DNA of 34,767 nt. Origin: Candidatus Aminicenantota bacterium. Lineage in GTDB: Bacteria > Acidobacteriota > Aminicenantia > Aminicenantales > Aminicenantaceae. Both the position numbers and the translations under genes were made by a program. Shown here one piece after another: positions 1 to 9,289 of this stretch; position 1 is the stretch's first letter, and each line of letters begins with the position of its first letter. Below the pieces are notes generated by a model. That model made no database searches. It saw nothing but the letters and a program-made list of their open reading frames with translations, and was not told the DNA's origin. The stretch covers positions 1 through 34,767 of the forward strand of contig QMPV01000012.1 of NCBI GenBank assembly GCA_003648765.1, read 5' to 3'.

Positions 1-70
1 AGGCTTACTTCACTATCATTTTTCTTCCAGTAAAAACTCAAAGACCGGCATTATATGGCAATTCCTCCTT

Positions 71-150
71 AAAATTGGAGCCAATTTTGGAGACACAAAG
101 GGTCAGAGAAAAATAAGATGACATTTTTTTAAAAAATTGGGGCCAATTTT
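71..150. repeat. Two near-identical palindromic units (AAAATTGG-AG-CCAATTTT at 71-88; AAAATTGG-GG-CCAATTTT at 133-150) with similar 3' flanks (GGAGACAC / GGCCACAC ... AAAGGG)
   Basis: Direct reading: 8-bp arms, 2-nt centre, duplicated about 62 bp apart with shared 3' flank. Confidence 0.6.
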
Positions 151-492
151 GGCCACACTTAAAGGGATGATTATTTGAGGAGAAATTTGAGGCTAGGCCT
201 TCCCTTTTTAGCCTTGAATAACCAAGATTTTAGTCGTTTTTGGTTAGTCTAAACGAAGAACTTCTTCCCCTCGATGGTCCTCAACCTTATCCAAGGAGAG
301 GGTCAAATAAGAAAAAATAATAAAATAAGAAAAAGAGGGCAATTTAAAATCAACTTATCAAAAACTCCTATTCGAGGCAGCTGCCTTTCCCCGCTTAAGT
401 GAAAGGTAGAGACTCAAACCCCATTCAATTTATCTTCTCAAATAATCCCCAATCTCTTTGTTTTTCCCCTCCATTAGGGAATGTTTAAAAGA

Positions 493-538
493 TTTTTCAG
501 GGCAGCCTAGCCAGCCAGCGGCGGCTAGCCCAGAAAAA
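493..538. other. GC-rich imperfect hairpin in AT-rich intergenic DNA
   Basis: TTTTTCAGGGCAGCCTAGCC ... GGCTAGCCCAGAAAAA; arms complementary with a small bulge. Confidence 0.35.
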
Positions 539-694
539 CTCCTTTACTTTATTATAAATTTTTTGCATATTAAAAAGTAAGATGATGGATTCCTTTTTCA
601 CCCCACATTCCTTTTCTATTAGTTTCGCGGCCAATTCCTGGCGGCTTCCTAATAAAAATCAGCGCCCCCTAAATTATCGAGGAGATTCAAAACA

Positions 695-2077
695 ATGACC
701 TCTTCGGACAAAACAAAAGTTCTCCTAGTGGAGGATGAAGTCATCATCGCCCGCGACATTCATCACATGCTCACCAATACCGGTTACGACGTTGTGGCCG
801 TGGTCAACACCGCCTCCGAGGCCATCGAGAAGGCTAAAGAATTAAAACCGGATGTGGTGCTGATGGACATTATGCTGGAAGGCAAACGAGCCGGAGTAGA
901 AGCGGCTTCCTACATCTATTTCAATCTTAATATTCCGATTATTTATATGACCGCTTACACTGACCAGATCACCGTGGAACAGGCCAAAAAATCAGAGCCC
1001 TTTGGTTATCTCTTAAAGCCTTTCGAAGAAAGAGAATTGCGGACCACCATTGAAGTGGCCCTGTATAAATTCAAAATGGAAAACCGGTTGAAAGAAAGAG
1101 AACAATGGCTCTCTACTATCTTAACCAGTATCCGCGAGGGCTTAATTGCTACTGATGCTCAAGGTCGGATAACCTTCATGAATCCCTTAGCGGTTAAATT
1201 AACCGGTTGGCCCGAAGACAAAGCCCTGGGGCAATCTTTAAATAAAGTGGTGAAAATAATCGATGAAAACAAACAAAAAATAATTAAAATCCCTCTCAAA
1301 GATCTTCACTCAGGCTCACAATTTGTCTTTCCTCCCCGGTGTCTTTTAGCTAACCGAGAAGGGCATTTGATTCCCATTGCTCCCCTAATTTCACCTATCG
1401 AAAATGAGAAACAAGTCATCAGTGGAGTGGTTCTGACCTTAGCTGATATAACCGCCCAAAGAAAAGCAGAAGAAGAACAGCTGAAAAGCTTGGAGAAAAT
1501 GACGAAAGCCATGATTGGGACTATTCAAGCTTTAGCCTCGACAATTGAAATGCGTGACCCCTACACCGCCGGACATCAACGCCGAGTGGCTCTTCTCTCG
1601 GCAGCTATAGCTGAAAAGATGAGACTTCCTCAGGAAACAATCGAAGCTATCAAATTAGCCGCGGAAGTTCACGATATAGGTAAAATCCACATCCCAGCTG
1701 AAATTTTGAGTAAACCTGGGCAGCTTTCTGAGTTAGAATACAACATCATTAAAACTCATCCTCAGGTAGGATACGAAGTTCTCAAAAATATTGAATTTCC
1801 CTGGCCGATCGCCGAAATTGTTCATCAGCACCATGAACGTCTTGATGGCAGTGGGTATCCCCAAGGACTAAAAAACGATCAAATTCTTCTTGAAGCCCGC
1901 ATTATTGCTGTGGCTGATGTGGTCGAGGCCATGGCTTCTCACCGGCCTTATCGTCCAGCCAAGGCCATCCAGGAAGCGCTTCAAGAAATCCAGAAAAACA
2001 AAGGCAAACTCTATGACCCGGAGGTAGTTGAGGCTTGCTTATCTCTTTTCAAGGAAGGATACATCCTTCAGGCCTAA
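695..2077 (+). CDS. Response regulator: REC-PAS-HD-GYP (putative c-di-GMP phosphodiesterase)
   Basis: REC (VLLVEDE...VVLMDIML...YMTAY...LLKPF), PAS, and HD-GYP motifs (AGHQRRV, HDIGKIHIP, HHERLDGSGYP). Confidence 0.92.
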   Translation: MTSSDKTKVLLVEDEVIIARDIHHMLTNTGYDVVAVVNTASEAIEKAKELKPDVVLMDIMLEGKRAGVEAASYIYFNLNIPIIYMTAYTDQITVEQAKKSEPFGYLLKPFEERELRTTIEVALYKFKMENRLKEREQWLSTILTSIREGLIATDAQGRITFMNPLAVKLTGWPEDKALGQSLNKVVKIIDENKQKIIKIPLKDLHSGSQFVFPPRCLLANREGHLIPIAPLISPIENEKQVISGVVLTLADITAQRKAEEEQLKSLEKMTKAMIGTIQALASTIEMRDPYTAGHQRRVALLSAAIAEKMRLPQETIEAIKLAAEVHDIGKIHIPAEILSKPGQLSELEYNIIKTHPQVGYEVLKNIEFPWPIAEIVHQHHERLDGSGYPQGLKNDQILLEARIIAVADVVEAMASHRPYRPAKAIQEALQEIQKNKGKLYDPEVVEACLSLFKEGYILQA

Positions 2078-2492
2078 AAATTTTCTCCGGAATTGATTAA
2101 TCCCTAAATTATTAAAGGAGGAAGTACCCAAAAATAACAAAAAGCGCTAATTCTCTTTTTAGTTCACGGTACTAATGGATACCTGCTAAGAGGGACGCTT
2201 TGCGGGCAAGTCCTCACCTTTCACCTTGGATCTCAAGGAAAACCTCTTAAGCGAAGAAGTTATGGGTGAGCGGGTTTAAATTATCCCTCTTTCTGCTATC
2301 TTGTTTAACATTTTTAGGTTATTTAACATTCTCTCGCTCTGGTAAAAGATTGGTTTCGGGAAAGAGTTCTTAGATTAGATAGGCTAAGGAATGACAAAAA
2401 ACCTTCGTTATTCAAAGGTGAAGGGTGAAGACCTGATTTTAATTTCGCAAACCCCCTTTTTTATTTTCTCAAATTTTATAAAATGAGGTTTG

Positions 2493-2711
2493 ATGTTAAA
2501 TCTGCATAAATTTCTCAGTTCTCTCTTCTTGGTGCTTTCCATAATTTTCTCTATTCTGGGAATTGCTTTTTTTCTTTTTCTCTTTCTCCCCGAATTCAAC
2601 ATTTACTGGCTCATTCTTGCCCCTGTAATTCTCACCATTTATCAATTGCCGGCTGTTGGCCTTTTCTGGCTCCACAAAAAATTCAAAAATGAGCACAAGC
2701 CTTCTCTTTAA
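2493..2711 (+). CDS. Small hydrophobic protein with two predicted TM helices
   Basis: ATG preceded by GAGG; two hydrophobic stretches (FLSSLFLVLSIIFSILGIAFFLFLF; IYWLILAPVILTIYQLPAVGLFWL). Confidence 0.5.
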   Translation: MLNLHKFLSSLFLVLSIIFSILGIAFFLFLFLPEFNIYWLILAPVILTIYQLPAVGLFWLHKKFKNEHKPSL

Positions 2712-2797
2712 ATCCATATTGACCTTTCGTCGGGGAATTGATAAGATTCAGCCGCTTTCCATGGTCATCAAACCTTTTACTTAGAAGGGAGTCTCCA

Positions 2798-5700
2798 ATG
2801 AGAAATTCCATTCGTCTTATTTTGGGCATCTTTCTAACTTTACTTATTATTTCTCTCCCTTTTCAGGCCCAGGAATCTCAAAAAATTCAACATCTTATTC
2901 AGGAATTTGAGAGTCTGATCGATGCCTCCATTCCCTTCTGGAAAGTCTCTTGTCAAGATTTCCCCTCAGCGGCCTCTCCTTCTTACGATGATTCCTCTTG
3001 GGAAACTCGCCCCCGTTCCTTGACTTTACGTGAAAAAAAGTTCATCTGGCTTCGTCACCAAATTACTATTCCCTCTCACTTTGCTGCAATTCCTACCGCC
3101 GGTCAGGAAGTATCTCTCCGTCTGATTTTTCGGGGCCTAGGAATATTCTCCGGCCAAATTTTTCTTAATGGACAATTACTTCAGAATTTCACTCTAGATT
3201 TCGGCAATTCAGCCCGCAGCCTAACTAAAATCTTTCCTTTGGTTGATCAAGCTAACCCCCAAGCGAGTTACCTTATTGCTCTTCGGCTGGAAAACAAAGG
3301 TCGCTTGCCATTGCTCTCTCGGAAACAAGCTGAGCCTGGTACCTTCCTTCAGCTCCAGACAGCTCGTCTCGTCTATCCCCGGGCCATTGAGGCTGAAGAA
3401 AAACTTAATCGCTGTCTTCTAGACTTAAAATTAGGAATGAAACTACTCGAACTTGCCCCCCAACCACCCTTGCCTCCCCATCGTCTCCGGCCCCTGTCTC
3501 CAGTTTACCGGAAAAGAATAAATTCTAAGGAATTCAAAAAAATCCTCGCCGCCTTCTATAAAGCAACTCGTCAAATTAACCTTCAAGCCCTCAAAGAAGG
3601 AAATTATTCCCAAGTAGAAAACAGTCTAAAGAAATTCTATTTCGAACTTCAGCCCGTTATTAAATACGCTAAAAATTTTACTATTTATGTCGGTGGCAAT
3701 TCTCATATTGATCTAGCCTGGCTATGGAGATGGTTGGAAACAATTGAAGTGGGGCGGGCTACCTTTGAAACTATCCTTCAAAATATGGAGGAATATCCCG
3801 AAATCATTTATATCCAAAGCCAGGCCCAGCTTTATGAATGGATCGAAAAAAAGTACCCCCAACTTTTTGAGAAAATCCGCCAAAAAGTCCGCGAAGGGCG
3901 TTGGGAAATCGTCGGAGGGATGTGGGTCGAACCTGATTGTAATCTTATTGATGGAGAATCTTTTGTCCGCCAAATTCTCTATGGGAAACGTTACTTTAAA
4001 GAAAAATTTGGAGTCGATGTGACTATTGGTTGGAATCCAGATTCTTTTGGTTACAACTGGAATATGCCCCAATTTCTGGTTAAGTCAGGATTTAAGGCTT
4101 TCGTGACTCAAAAAATTTTTTGGAACGACACCACTTCTTTTCCCTATTTTCTTTTCTGGTGGGAAGCTCCAGACGGTTCCCGAATTCTTACTTATTTTCC
4201 ACCCACGGGTTATGTCGGAAGTCTGCGGGCCGAGAGGATGATTGAAGGCTTGAAAAATTTCGAGCGGAATACTGGGCTTCAACAAACTTATATTCTTTAC
4301 GGCCTGGGAGACCACGGTGGCGGTCCTAATCGGGAAATGCTCGACCGGGCCCGTAACCATGAAAAACAGGCCCTCTTTCCTCAATTAATCCATAAACCTT
4401 TCCACGAATTTATTCAGAAAATTCAGAAAAAAGCTGCCTCGACCATTCCACTGTGGAAAGATGAACTTTATCTGGAATATCATCGGGGAACTTACACTAC
4501 TCAAGCTAAAACCAAAAAATGGAACCGTCGTTCAGAAGTCTGGCTGACCGAAGCCGAAAAAATTGCCTCTCTGGGTTTTCTCTGGGATAAAGACTATCCC
4601 CAAAAAGCCTTGACCCGAGCCTGGAAAAATGTCCTCCTTAACCAATTTCATGATATTCTCCCCGGCTCCAGTATCCATCCAGTCTATCGGGATGCCGAAG
4701 AATTCTACCAGCGAGCGGCCCAAGTGACGCGGAAGGTCATCAATCAAGGCCTTCTTTTCCTCGCCCAAAAAGTCAAAATCCCGCCGACTCTCAATGATTC
4801 CCCTTTATTGGTTTTCAATTCCCTTTCCTGGAAAAGAGACGGCCTGGTAAAAGTGGCTCTTCCCCGGCATTTAAGTTCTCAGGAAAATCTAGTCGTGGAA
4901 AACCACCGCGGCGAGATAATTCCTTCTCAATTAATCACCACCAGAGGCAGAAAATTAATTTGTTTTCTAGCCAAAGATATTCCTCCTCTAGGCTACAAAC
5001 TATATCAGATCCGGCCGGCTCCAGCACTTTCTTATAGAAGTAACCTCAAAGTGGAAAAGTTCACTCTGGAAAATAAATTTTTTAAGATTGTCCTTCACCC
5101 CGAAACCGGCAACATAATCAGTATTTTCGATAAACAGGCTAAAAGAGAGGTAATTTCCCACCAGCAGCCAGCCAACCAATTACAACTTTTTGAAGATATC
5201 CCAGAAAGATGGGACGCCTGGAACATCGGTTATACCGGCCGGAAGTGGACTCTCGACAAATATGACCGCCTCGAGGTAGTCCACCAGGGCCCCGTGCTAG
5301 CCTCCATCAAAATTTCTAAAAGCTTTCTTGGCTTGGCTAAGGCCCGGCGAGAACCCACTACTGACTTTCCCTCTTCCTTTTTCAATCAAGAAATTATTCT
5401 CTACAACGATCTCCCTCGCATCGACATCAAGATGAAGGCTGATTGGTGGGAAGAGCATACTTTGCTTAAAGTAGCTTTCCCGGTTGAAGTAGACAGCCAA
5501 CAGGCCACTTATGAAATTCCCTATGCTTTTATTCAACGGCCGACAGCGAGAAACACTCCCTGGGAAAAAGCTCGTTTTGAAGTTTCAGCCATCCGTTGGG
5601 CCGATCTCTCCGACGGCGATTACGGAGTCAGCCTGCTAAATAACTGTAAATATGGTCATGATATTGAAAAGAACGTTATGCGTTTAACTCTCCTGCGTTC

Positions 5701-6151
5701 CCCTACCTGGCCTGATCCTCTAGCCGACCGAGGAAAGCACGAATTCGCCTATGCTCTCTATCCCCATCAAGGTGATTGGCGTCAAGCAGACACAGTGCTG
5801 CGGGCTTACGAATTCAATGTCCCTCTCCGAGCAATATGGCTGGAAAAGAGTTCCGGGATGAAAAACACTCAACCAACTCTTCCTCCCAAAATGTCGTTCT
5901 TTAAAGTCACTCCCACCAACATTATTCTGGCAGCTATCAAAAAAGCTGAGGATCGCCCCACCCTAATTCTTCGCCTTTATGAAGCAGAAGGTCTTTCCAC
6001 AGAAGCAACTCTGGAATTCTTCCAACCTCCCCGTCAGGTTTATGAAACCGATTTAATGGAAAATCGTCTCAAGAAACTATCCTGTCGGGGTCAAAAGCTT
6101 AATTTGGCTTTTGGAAAAAATGAAATAAAAACTGTCGAGGTCGGCTTCTAA
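2798..6151 (+). CDS. Secreted alpha-mannosidase, glycoside hydrolase family 38
   Basis: Signal peptide MRNSIRLILGIFLTLLIISLPFQAQ. GH38 motifs GGNSHIDLAWLWRWLET, GRWEIVGGMWVEPDCN, GWNPDSFGYNWNMPQ. Start at 2798 preferred over track start 2738 because of the signal peptide and AGAAGGGAG upstream. Confidence 0.9.
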   Translation: MRNSIRLILGIFLTLLIISLPFQAQESQKIQHLIQEFESLIDASIPFWKVSCQDFPSAASPSYDDSSWETRPRSLTLREKKFIWLRHQITIPSHFAAIPTAGQEVSLRLIFRGLGIFSGQIFLNGQLLQNFTLDFGNSARSLTKIFPLVDQANPQASYLIALRLENKGRLPLLSRKQAEPGTFLQLQTARLVYPRAIEAEEKLNRCLLDLKLGMKLLELAPQPPLPPHRLRPLSPVYRKRINSKEFKKILAAFYKATRQINLQALKEGNYSQVENSLKKFYFELQPVIKYAKNFTIYVGGNSHIDLAWLWRWLETIEVGRATFETILQNMEEYPEIIYIQSQAQLYEWIEKKYPQLFEKIRQKVREGRWEIVGGMWVEPDCNLIDGESFVRQILYGKRYFKEKFGVDVTIGWNPDSFGYNWNMPQFLVKSGFKAFVTQKIFWNDTTSFPYFLFWWEAPDGSRILTYFPPTGYVGSLRAERMIEGLKNFERNTGLQQTYILYGLGDHGGGPNREMLDRARNHEKQALFPQLIHKPFHEFIQKIQKKAASTIPLWKDELYLEYHRGTYTTQAKTKKWNRRSEVWLTEAEKIASLGFLWDKDYPQKALTRAWKNVLLNQFHDILPGSSIHPVYRDAEEFYQRAAQVTRKVINQGLLFLAQKVKIPPTLNDSPLLVFNSLSWKRDGLVKVALPRHLSSQENLVVENHRGEIIPSQLITTRGRKLICFLAKDIPPLGYKLYQIRPAPALSYRSNLKVEKFTLENKFFKIVLHPETGNIISIFDKQAKREVISHQQPANQLQLFEDIPERWDAWNIGYTGRKWTLDKYDRLEVVHQGPVLASIKISKSFLGLAKARREPTTDFPSSFFNQEIILYNDLPRIDIKMKADWWEEHTLLKVAFPVEVDSQQATYEIPYAFIQRPTARNTPWEKARFEVSAIRWADLSDGDYGVSLLNNCKYGHDIEKNVMRLTLLRSPTWPDPLADRGKHEFAYALYPHQGDWRQADTVLRAYEFNVPLRAIWLEKSSGMKNTQPTLPPKMSFFKVTPTNIILAAIKKAEDRPTLILRLYEAEGLSTEATLEFFQPPRQVYETDLMENRLKKLSCRGQKLNLAFGKNEIKTVEVGF

Positions 6152-6196
6152 GCTTTTAAAAGAAGCGAATAGAAATTCTTTCGAGAAAAAGAAGAG

Positions 6197-6271
6197 CGCC
6201 CCCGACGGGATTCGAACCCGTGTTGCCGCCTTGAAAGGGCGATGTCCTAGGCCTGGCTAGACGACAGGGGC
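6197..6271 (-). tRNA. tRNA-Glu (anticodon TTC)
   Basis: Cloverleaf folded by eye: acceptor GCCCCTG/CGGGGGC, anticodon arm TCGCC-CTTTCAA-GGCGG, T arm ACGGG-TTCGAAT-CCCGT. CCA not encoded. Confidence 0.93.
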
Positions 6272-6278
6272 GCGTGAA

Positions 6279-6353
6279 TGGTGAGCCGTGCTGGACTCGA
6301 ACCAGCGACACCCGGCTTAAAAGGCCGGTGCTCTCCCTCTGAGCTAACGGCCC
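6279..6353 (-). tRNA. tRNA-Lys (anticodon TTT)
   Basis: Cloverleaf: acceptor GGGCCGT/ACGGCTC, anticodon loop CTTTTAA, T loop TTCGAGT, encoded CCA. Confidence 0.95.
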
Positions 6354-6455
6354 GTTTATTTGGGGATGCTTATTTATAAACTAATTGGCAAAATGTGTCA
6401 ATAGACTTAAGACTTTCTTCTAATCAGAAAGCAGGTTTTTTTAATGAAAATTAAA

Positions 6456-7148
6456 TTATTTTACTTCTTCAATCCTTTCAATAATCCAGCGGCCACGATA
6501 ATGCCGACCCAGAGATTCATCGGTTAAATCATATTTTCTTAAATAAAAACGGTAAGTCTTGGATTCACCATCTTTTTGCTTGACGGCTACATCAACCGTC
6601 TTAAACCTAACTTTACCAGTAAAGGTTCTAATGGTCGGCAATTCCCCGGTCCCCAGAGAAAAAGTAGCAATTTCTTCTTCACGAGCGGCAGCTGCTTTAG
6701 CTTCGTTATATTCTTTCTGGAGGTTCTTATGCTTTTCATATTGTTCATCGTACTTTTTCTGCATTTCTTCAACTTTCTTTCGAGCGGCCCGCCGGGCAGA
6801 ACGTGTCCGGGCGTTTTCCAACTCAAACTTGGCCTCATCTAAAGCGTCTCGAGCATCTAAAGTAATACCTACCGACTCTTCCACCTTTTTCTTGAGTTCC
6901 TGCTCCTTTTTGTCCATCTCAGGCAATTTGAAAGGTTCTACTGTTTCTTCACCAATAGCTATAATTTCCCAGCTGGCGAAATCGATGCTGACTGGTTCCA
7001 AAGCCATAGTTGACATTGTGGTTGTATCCCTAAGAGAAACTGCATCAAAATATCTCTTTAAAAGAGTTCGTTCTGGTTTAGAGGCGCAACTCTGGAACGC
7101 CAGAAAAATAATTAAGACACCAATAATGGAAAGAACTTTCCGATTCAT
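6456..7148 (-). CDS. Predicted lipoprotein with central charged coiled coil
   Basis: Lipobox-like signal (MNRKVLSIIGVLIIFLAFQSCASKPE); long E/K/A/R-rich helical middle. Confidence 0.7.
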   Translation of the reverse strand: MNRKVLSIIGVLIIFLAFQSCASKPERTLLKRYFDAVSLRDTTTMSTMALEPVSIDFASWEIIAIGEETVEPFKLPEMDKKEQELKKKVEESVGITLDARDALDEAKFELENARTRSARRAARKKVEEMQKKYDEQYEKHKNLQKEYNEAKAAAAREEEIATFSLGTGELPTIRTFTGKVRFKTVDVAVKQKDGESKTYRFYLRKYDLTDESLGRHYRGRWIIERIEEVK

Positions 7149-7160
7149 TCTTCCTCCTTC

Positions 7161-8609
7161 CTAAATTATTTTATTATATTCTTTTCTAAATTCTACTTTT
7201 TTTTCTAGTAAAAAAGCAAGTCTAAACAACTGTGATTCTTGAAAAAAATCTCCGATAATCTGCAGACCTATGGGTAAACCCTCCTTGGTCATCCCTACTG
7301 GGATAGAAATAGCCGGCACCCCGGCTAGGTTAGCGGTCACGGTAAATATGTCTGATAAGTACATGGCAAGGGGGTCAGCTTTAGCTCCGAAGCGAAAGGC
7401 TGGCTCAGGCGTGGTCGGGGTAAGAATAAAATCCACCTTTTTCAGGGCTGAAGAGAACTCGCGGGCAATTAAATGGCGAGCTCGGGTAGCCTGACCATAA
7501 TACGCTTCATAATAACCAGCACTCAGAGCAAAAGTGCCCAAGATTATCCGACGCTTGACTTCTGGTCCAAAGCCTTTGGTCCTTGTTTTTTCATACATAG
7601 CTCGGAGTTGATTGACTTTCTGGTCCCGAAAGCCATAACGGACACCATCATAACGCGCCAAATTGGAGCTGGCTTCAGAAGGAGCAATAACATAATAGCA
7701 GGGAAGAGCTATCTTCCACGAAGAAAATTCTATCTCTTCAAATTGAGCGCCCTCTTTTTCCAAATAATTGATAATTCTCTCAAAAGCTGTTCCTACTTCA
7801 GGATCAATGCCTTCTAAAAGTTCCCCCGAGATAAGACCAATTCTCAAAGAAGTCAAAGGTTGGGCTAATTCGGTTAAATAATCGGGGACCGGTTGAGCGG
7901 CAGTGGTTGAATCTCGATGATCCTGGCCGGCAATAACCTGAGTCAAAAGAGCACAATCTTCCACTGAACGGGTTAAAGGGCCAATCTGATCAAGCGAAGA
8001 GGCAAAAGCCACTAAACCATAACGCGAAACCCGGCCATAGGTAGGCTTAAGTCCCACCAGACCACAAAAAGCTGCTGGCTGGCGGACTGATCCCCCAGTA
8101 TCAGACCCTAAGGCCAGGGGTACTTCTCCCGCCGCTACGGCCGCCGCTGAGCCGCCACTGGAACCACCAGGCACACAATCTAAATTCCAAGGATTTCGGG
8201 TAGGGAAAAAGGCCGAATTCTCAGTGGAAGAACCCATAGCAAACTCATCAAGGTTGGTCTTACCAATAATAATAGCTCCCGCTCTTTTTAATTTCTCGAC
8301 AACAGTGGCCTCATAAGGGGGATAAAAATTTTCCAAAATGCGGGAAGCACAGGTAGTGCGAATTCCTCGAGTGACAATGTTATCTTTTACTGCTACAGGA
8401 ACTCCCGCTAAGAGTCCTTGCCGAGCTGGAGCACCCTTATCTAAGGCTTGGGCTTGAGCCAGAGCTTCTTTCTCACAGACCGTAATAAAAGCTCTCAACT
8501 GCTCATCTTTTTCTTTTATCCTGTGGAGAAAATACTCCACCACTTCTTGAGCTCGGAGCTCTCCCGTCCGGATGAGATGGGCCAATCTGACAGCTGAGTC
8601 AGGTATCAT
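7161..8609 (-). CDS. gatA: Asp-tRNA(Asn)/Glu-tRNA(Gln) amidotransferase subunit A
   Basis: Amidase signature GGSSGGSAAAVAAGEVPLALGSDTGGSVRQPAAFCGLVGLKPTYGRVSRYGLVAFASSLDQIGP. Confidence 0.97.
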   Translation of the reverse strand: MIPDSAVRLAHLIRTGELRAQEVVEYFLHRIKEKDEQLRAFITVCEKEALAQAQALDKGAPARQGLLAGVPVAVKDNIVTRGIRTTCASRILENFYPPYEATVVEKLKRAGAIIIGKTNLDEFAMGSSTENSAFFPTRNPWNLDCVPGGSSGGSAAAVAAGEVPLALGSDTGGSVRQPAAFCGLVGLKPTYGRVSRYGLVAFASSLDQIGPLTRSVEDCALLTQVIAGQDHRDSTTAAQPVPDYLTELAQPLTSLRIGLISGELLEGIDPEVGTAFERIINYLEKEGAQFEEIEFSSWKIALPCYYVIAPSEASSNLARYDGVRYGFRDQKVNQLRAMYEKTRTKGFGPEVKRRIILGTFALSAGYYEAYYGQATRARHLIAREFSSALKKVDFILTPTTPEPAFRFGAKADPLAMYLSDIFTVTANLAGVPAISIPVGMTKEGLPIGLQIIGDFFQESQLFRLAFLLEKKVEFRKEYNKII

Positions 8610-8905
8610 TCCTTGCCTTCGATCACCTGGGGTACTTTAAAGAATTCTTTGTCTCTCTCTGGGGCATTACTCAATGCTTCTTCCACTCCAAAACTTGACT
8701 GGACCACATCCGCTCGCATAGGAGCTGGAAAATCTACGGCTGGATAAGCAGCTTCTTCTGTTGGGGACAAATCAACCTGAGCTATTTGCCTCACCCACTC
8801 CACTATTTTTTCCAATTGGGGAGCCAACTCTTCCTTTTCTTTTTCAGTCAAACGAAGAGCTGCCAAGAGACAAACATGGTCGAGATCAATAATTTTGGAA
8901 GCCAT
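8606..8905 (-). CDS. gatC: Asp-tRNA(Asn)/Glu-tRNA(Gln) amidotransferase subunit C
   Basis: MASKIIDLDHVCLLAALRLTEKEKEELAPQLEKIVEWVRQIAQVDLS..., 4-bp overlap with gatA. Internal ATG at 8905 preferred. Confidence 0.92.
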   Translation of the reverse strand: MASKIIDLDHVCLLAALRLTEKEKEELAPQLEKIVEWVRQIAQVDLSPTEEAAYPAVDFPAPMRADVVQSSFGVEEALSNAPERDKEFFKVPQVIEGKE

Positions 8906-9289
8906 TAGTGGGAGGATTATAAAAAAAACCAGGAGAAAATTCAAATATAATTCCTCTTAAGAAGAATAAAAAAATTGGAAAAAGGTCATGGCCTCAGGTT
9001 TTATTCTTCTAGGATCACCCTTACTAAACTTCCAGAATCCATTTGAAGATTATCTCCTCCCCACCTTGAACCTAAAAATTCTGTATAAAAGGGGCAACAA
9101 GAGCTCAAGTAAGAAAAACTTCGGGTAAGCTCTCGAGTGAAGGAAAACTCAGAAAAACTTTTAATACTTTAGGTTGGACTTGGCGCGGCTAAAAAGTTGA
9201 TTTGAAATTTTTTCTCTGGAATTGCTCTCCACCTTCCTCTCCCAGCCCTTTCGCCAATATTTAATAATTCTCTCCACCCTCGTCTGCCT

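Noticed and set aside
3722-4384. Antisense ORFs inside the GH38 gene (116 aa, 99 aa) and alternate-frame ORF 3744-4022
   Set aside because: They lie wholly within a strongly supported CDS and show no recognisable motifs.
6559-7164. 201-aa plus-strand ORF opposite the lipoprotein gene
   Set aside because: Ser/Phe-rich product typical of the complement of an E/K-rich coiled coil; the minus-strand ORF has a lipobox and operon context with gatA.
7161-8905. Missing gatB as a biologically meaningful loss
   Set aside because: gatB is often located elsewhere in the genome; its absence from this window says nothing.
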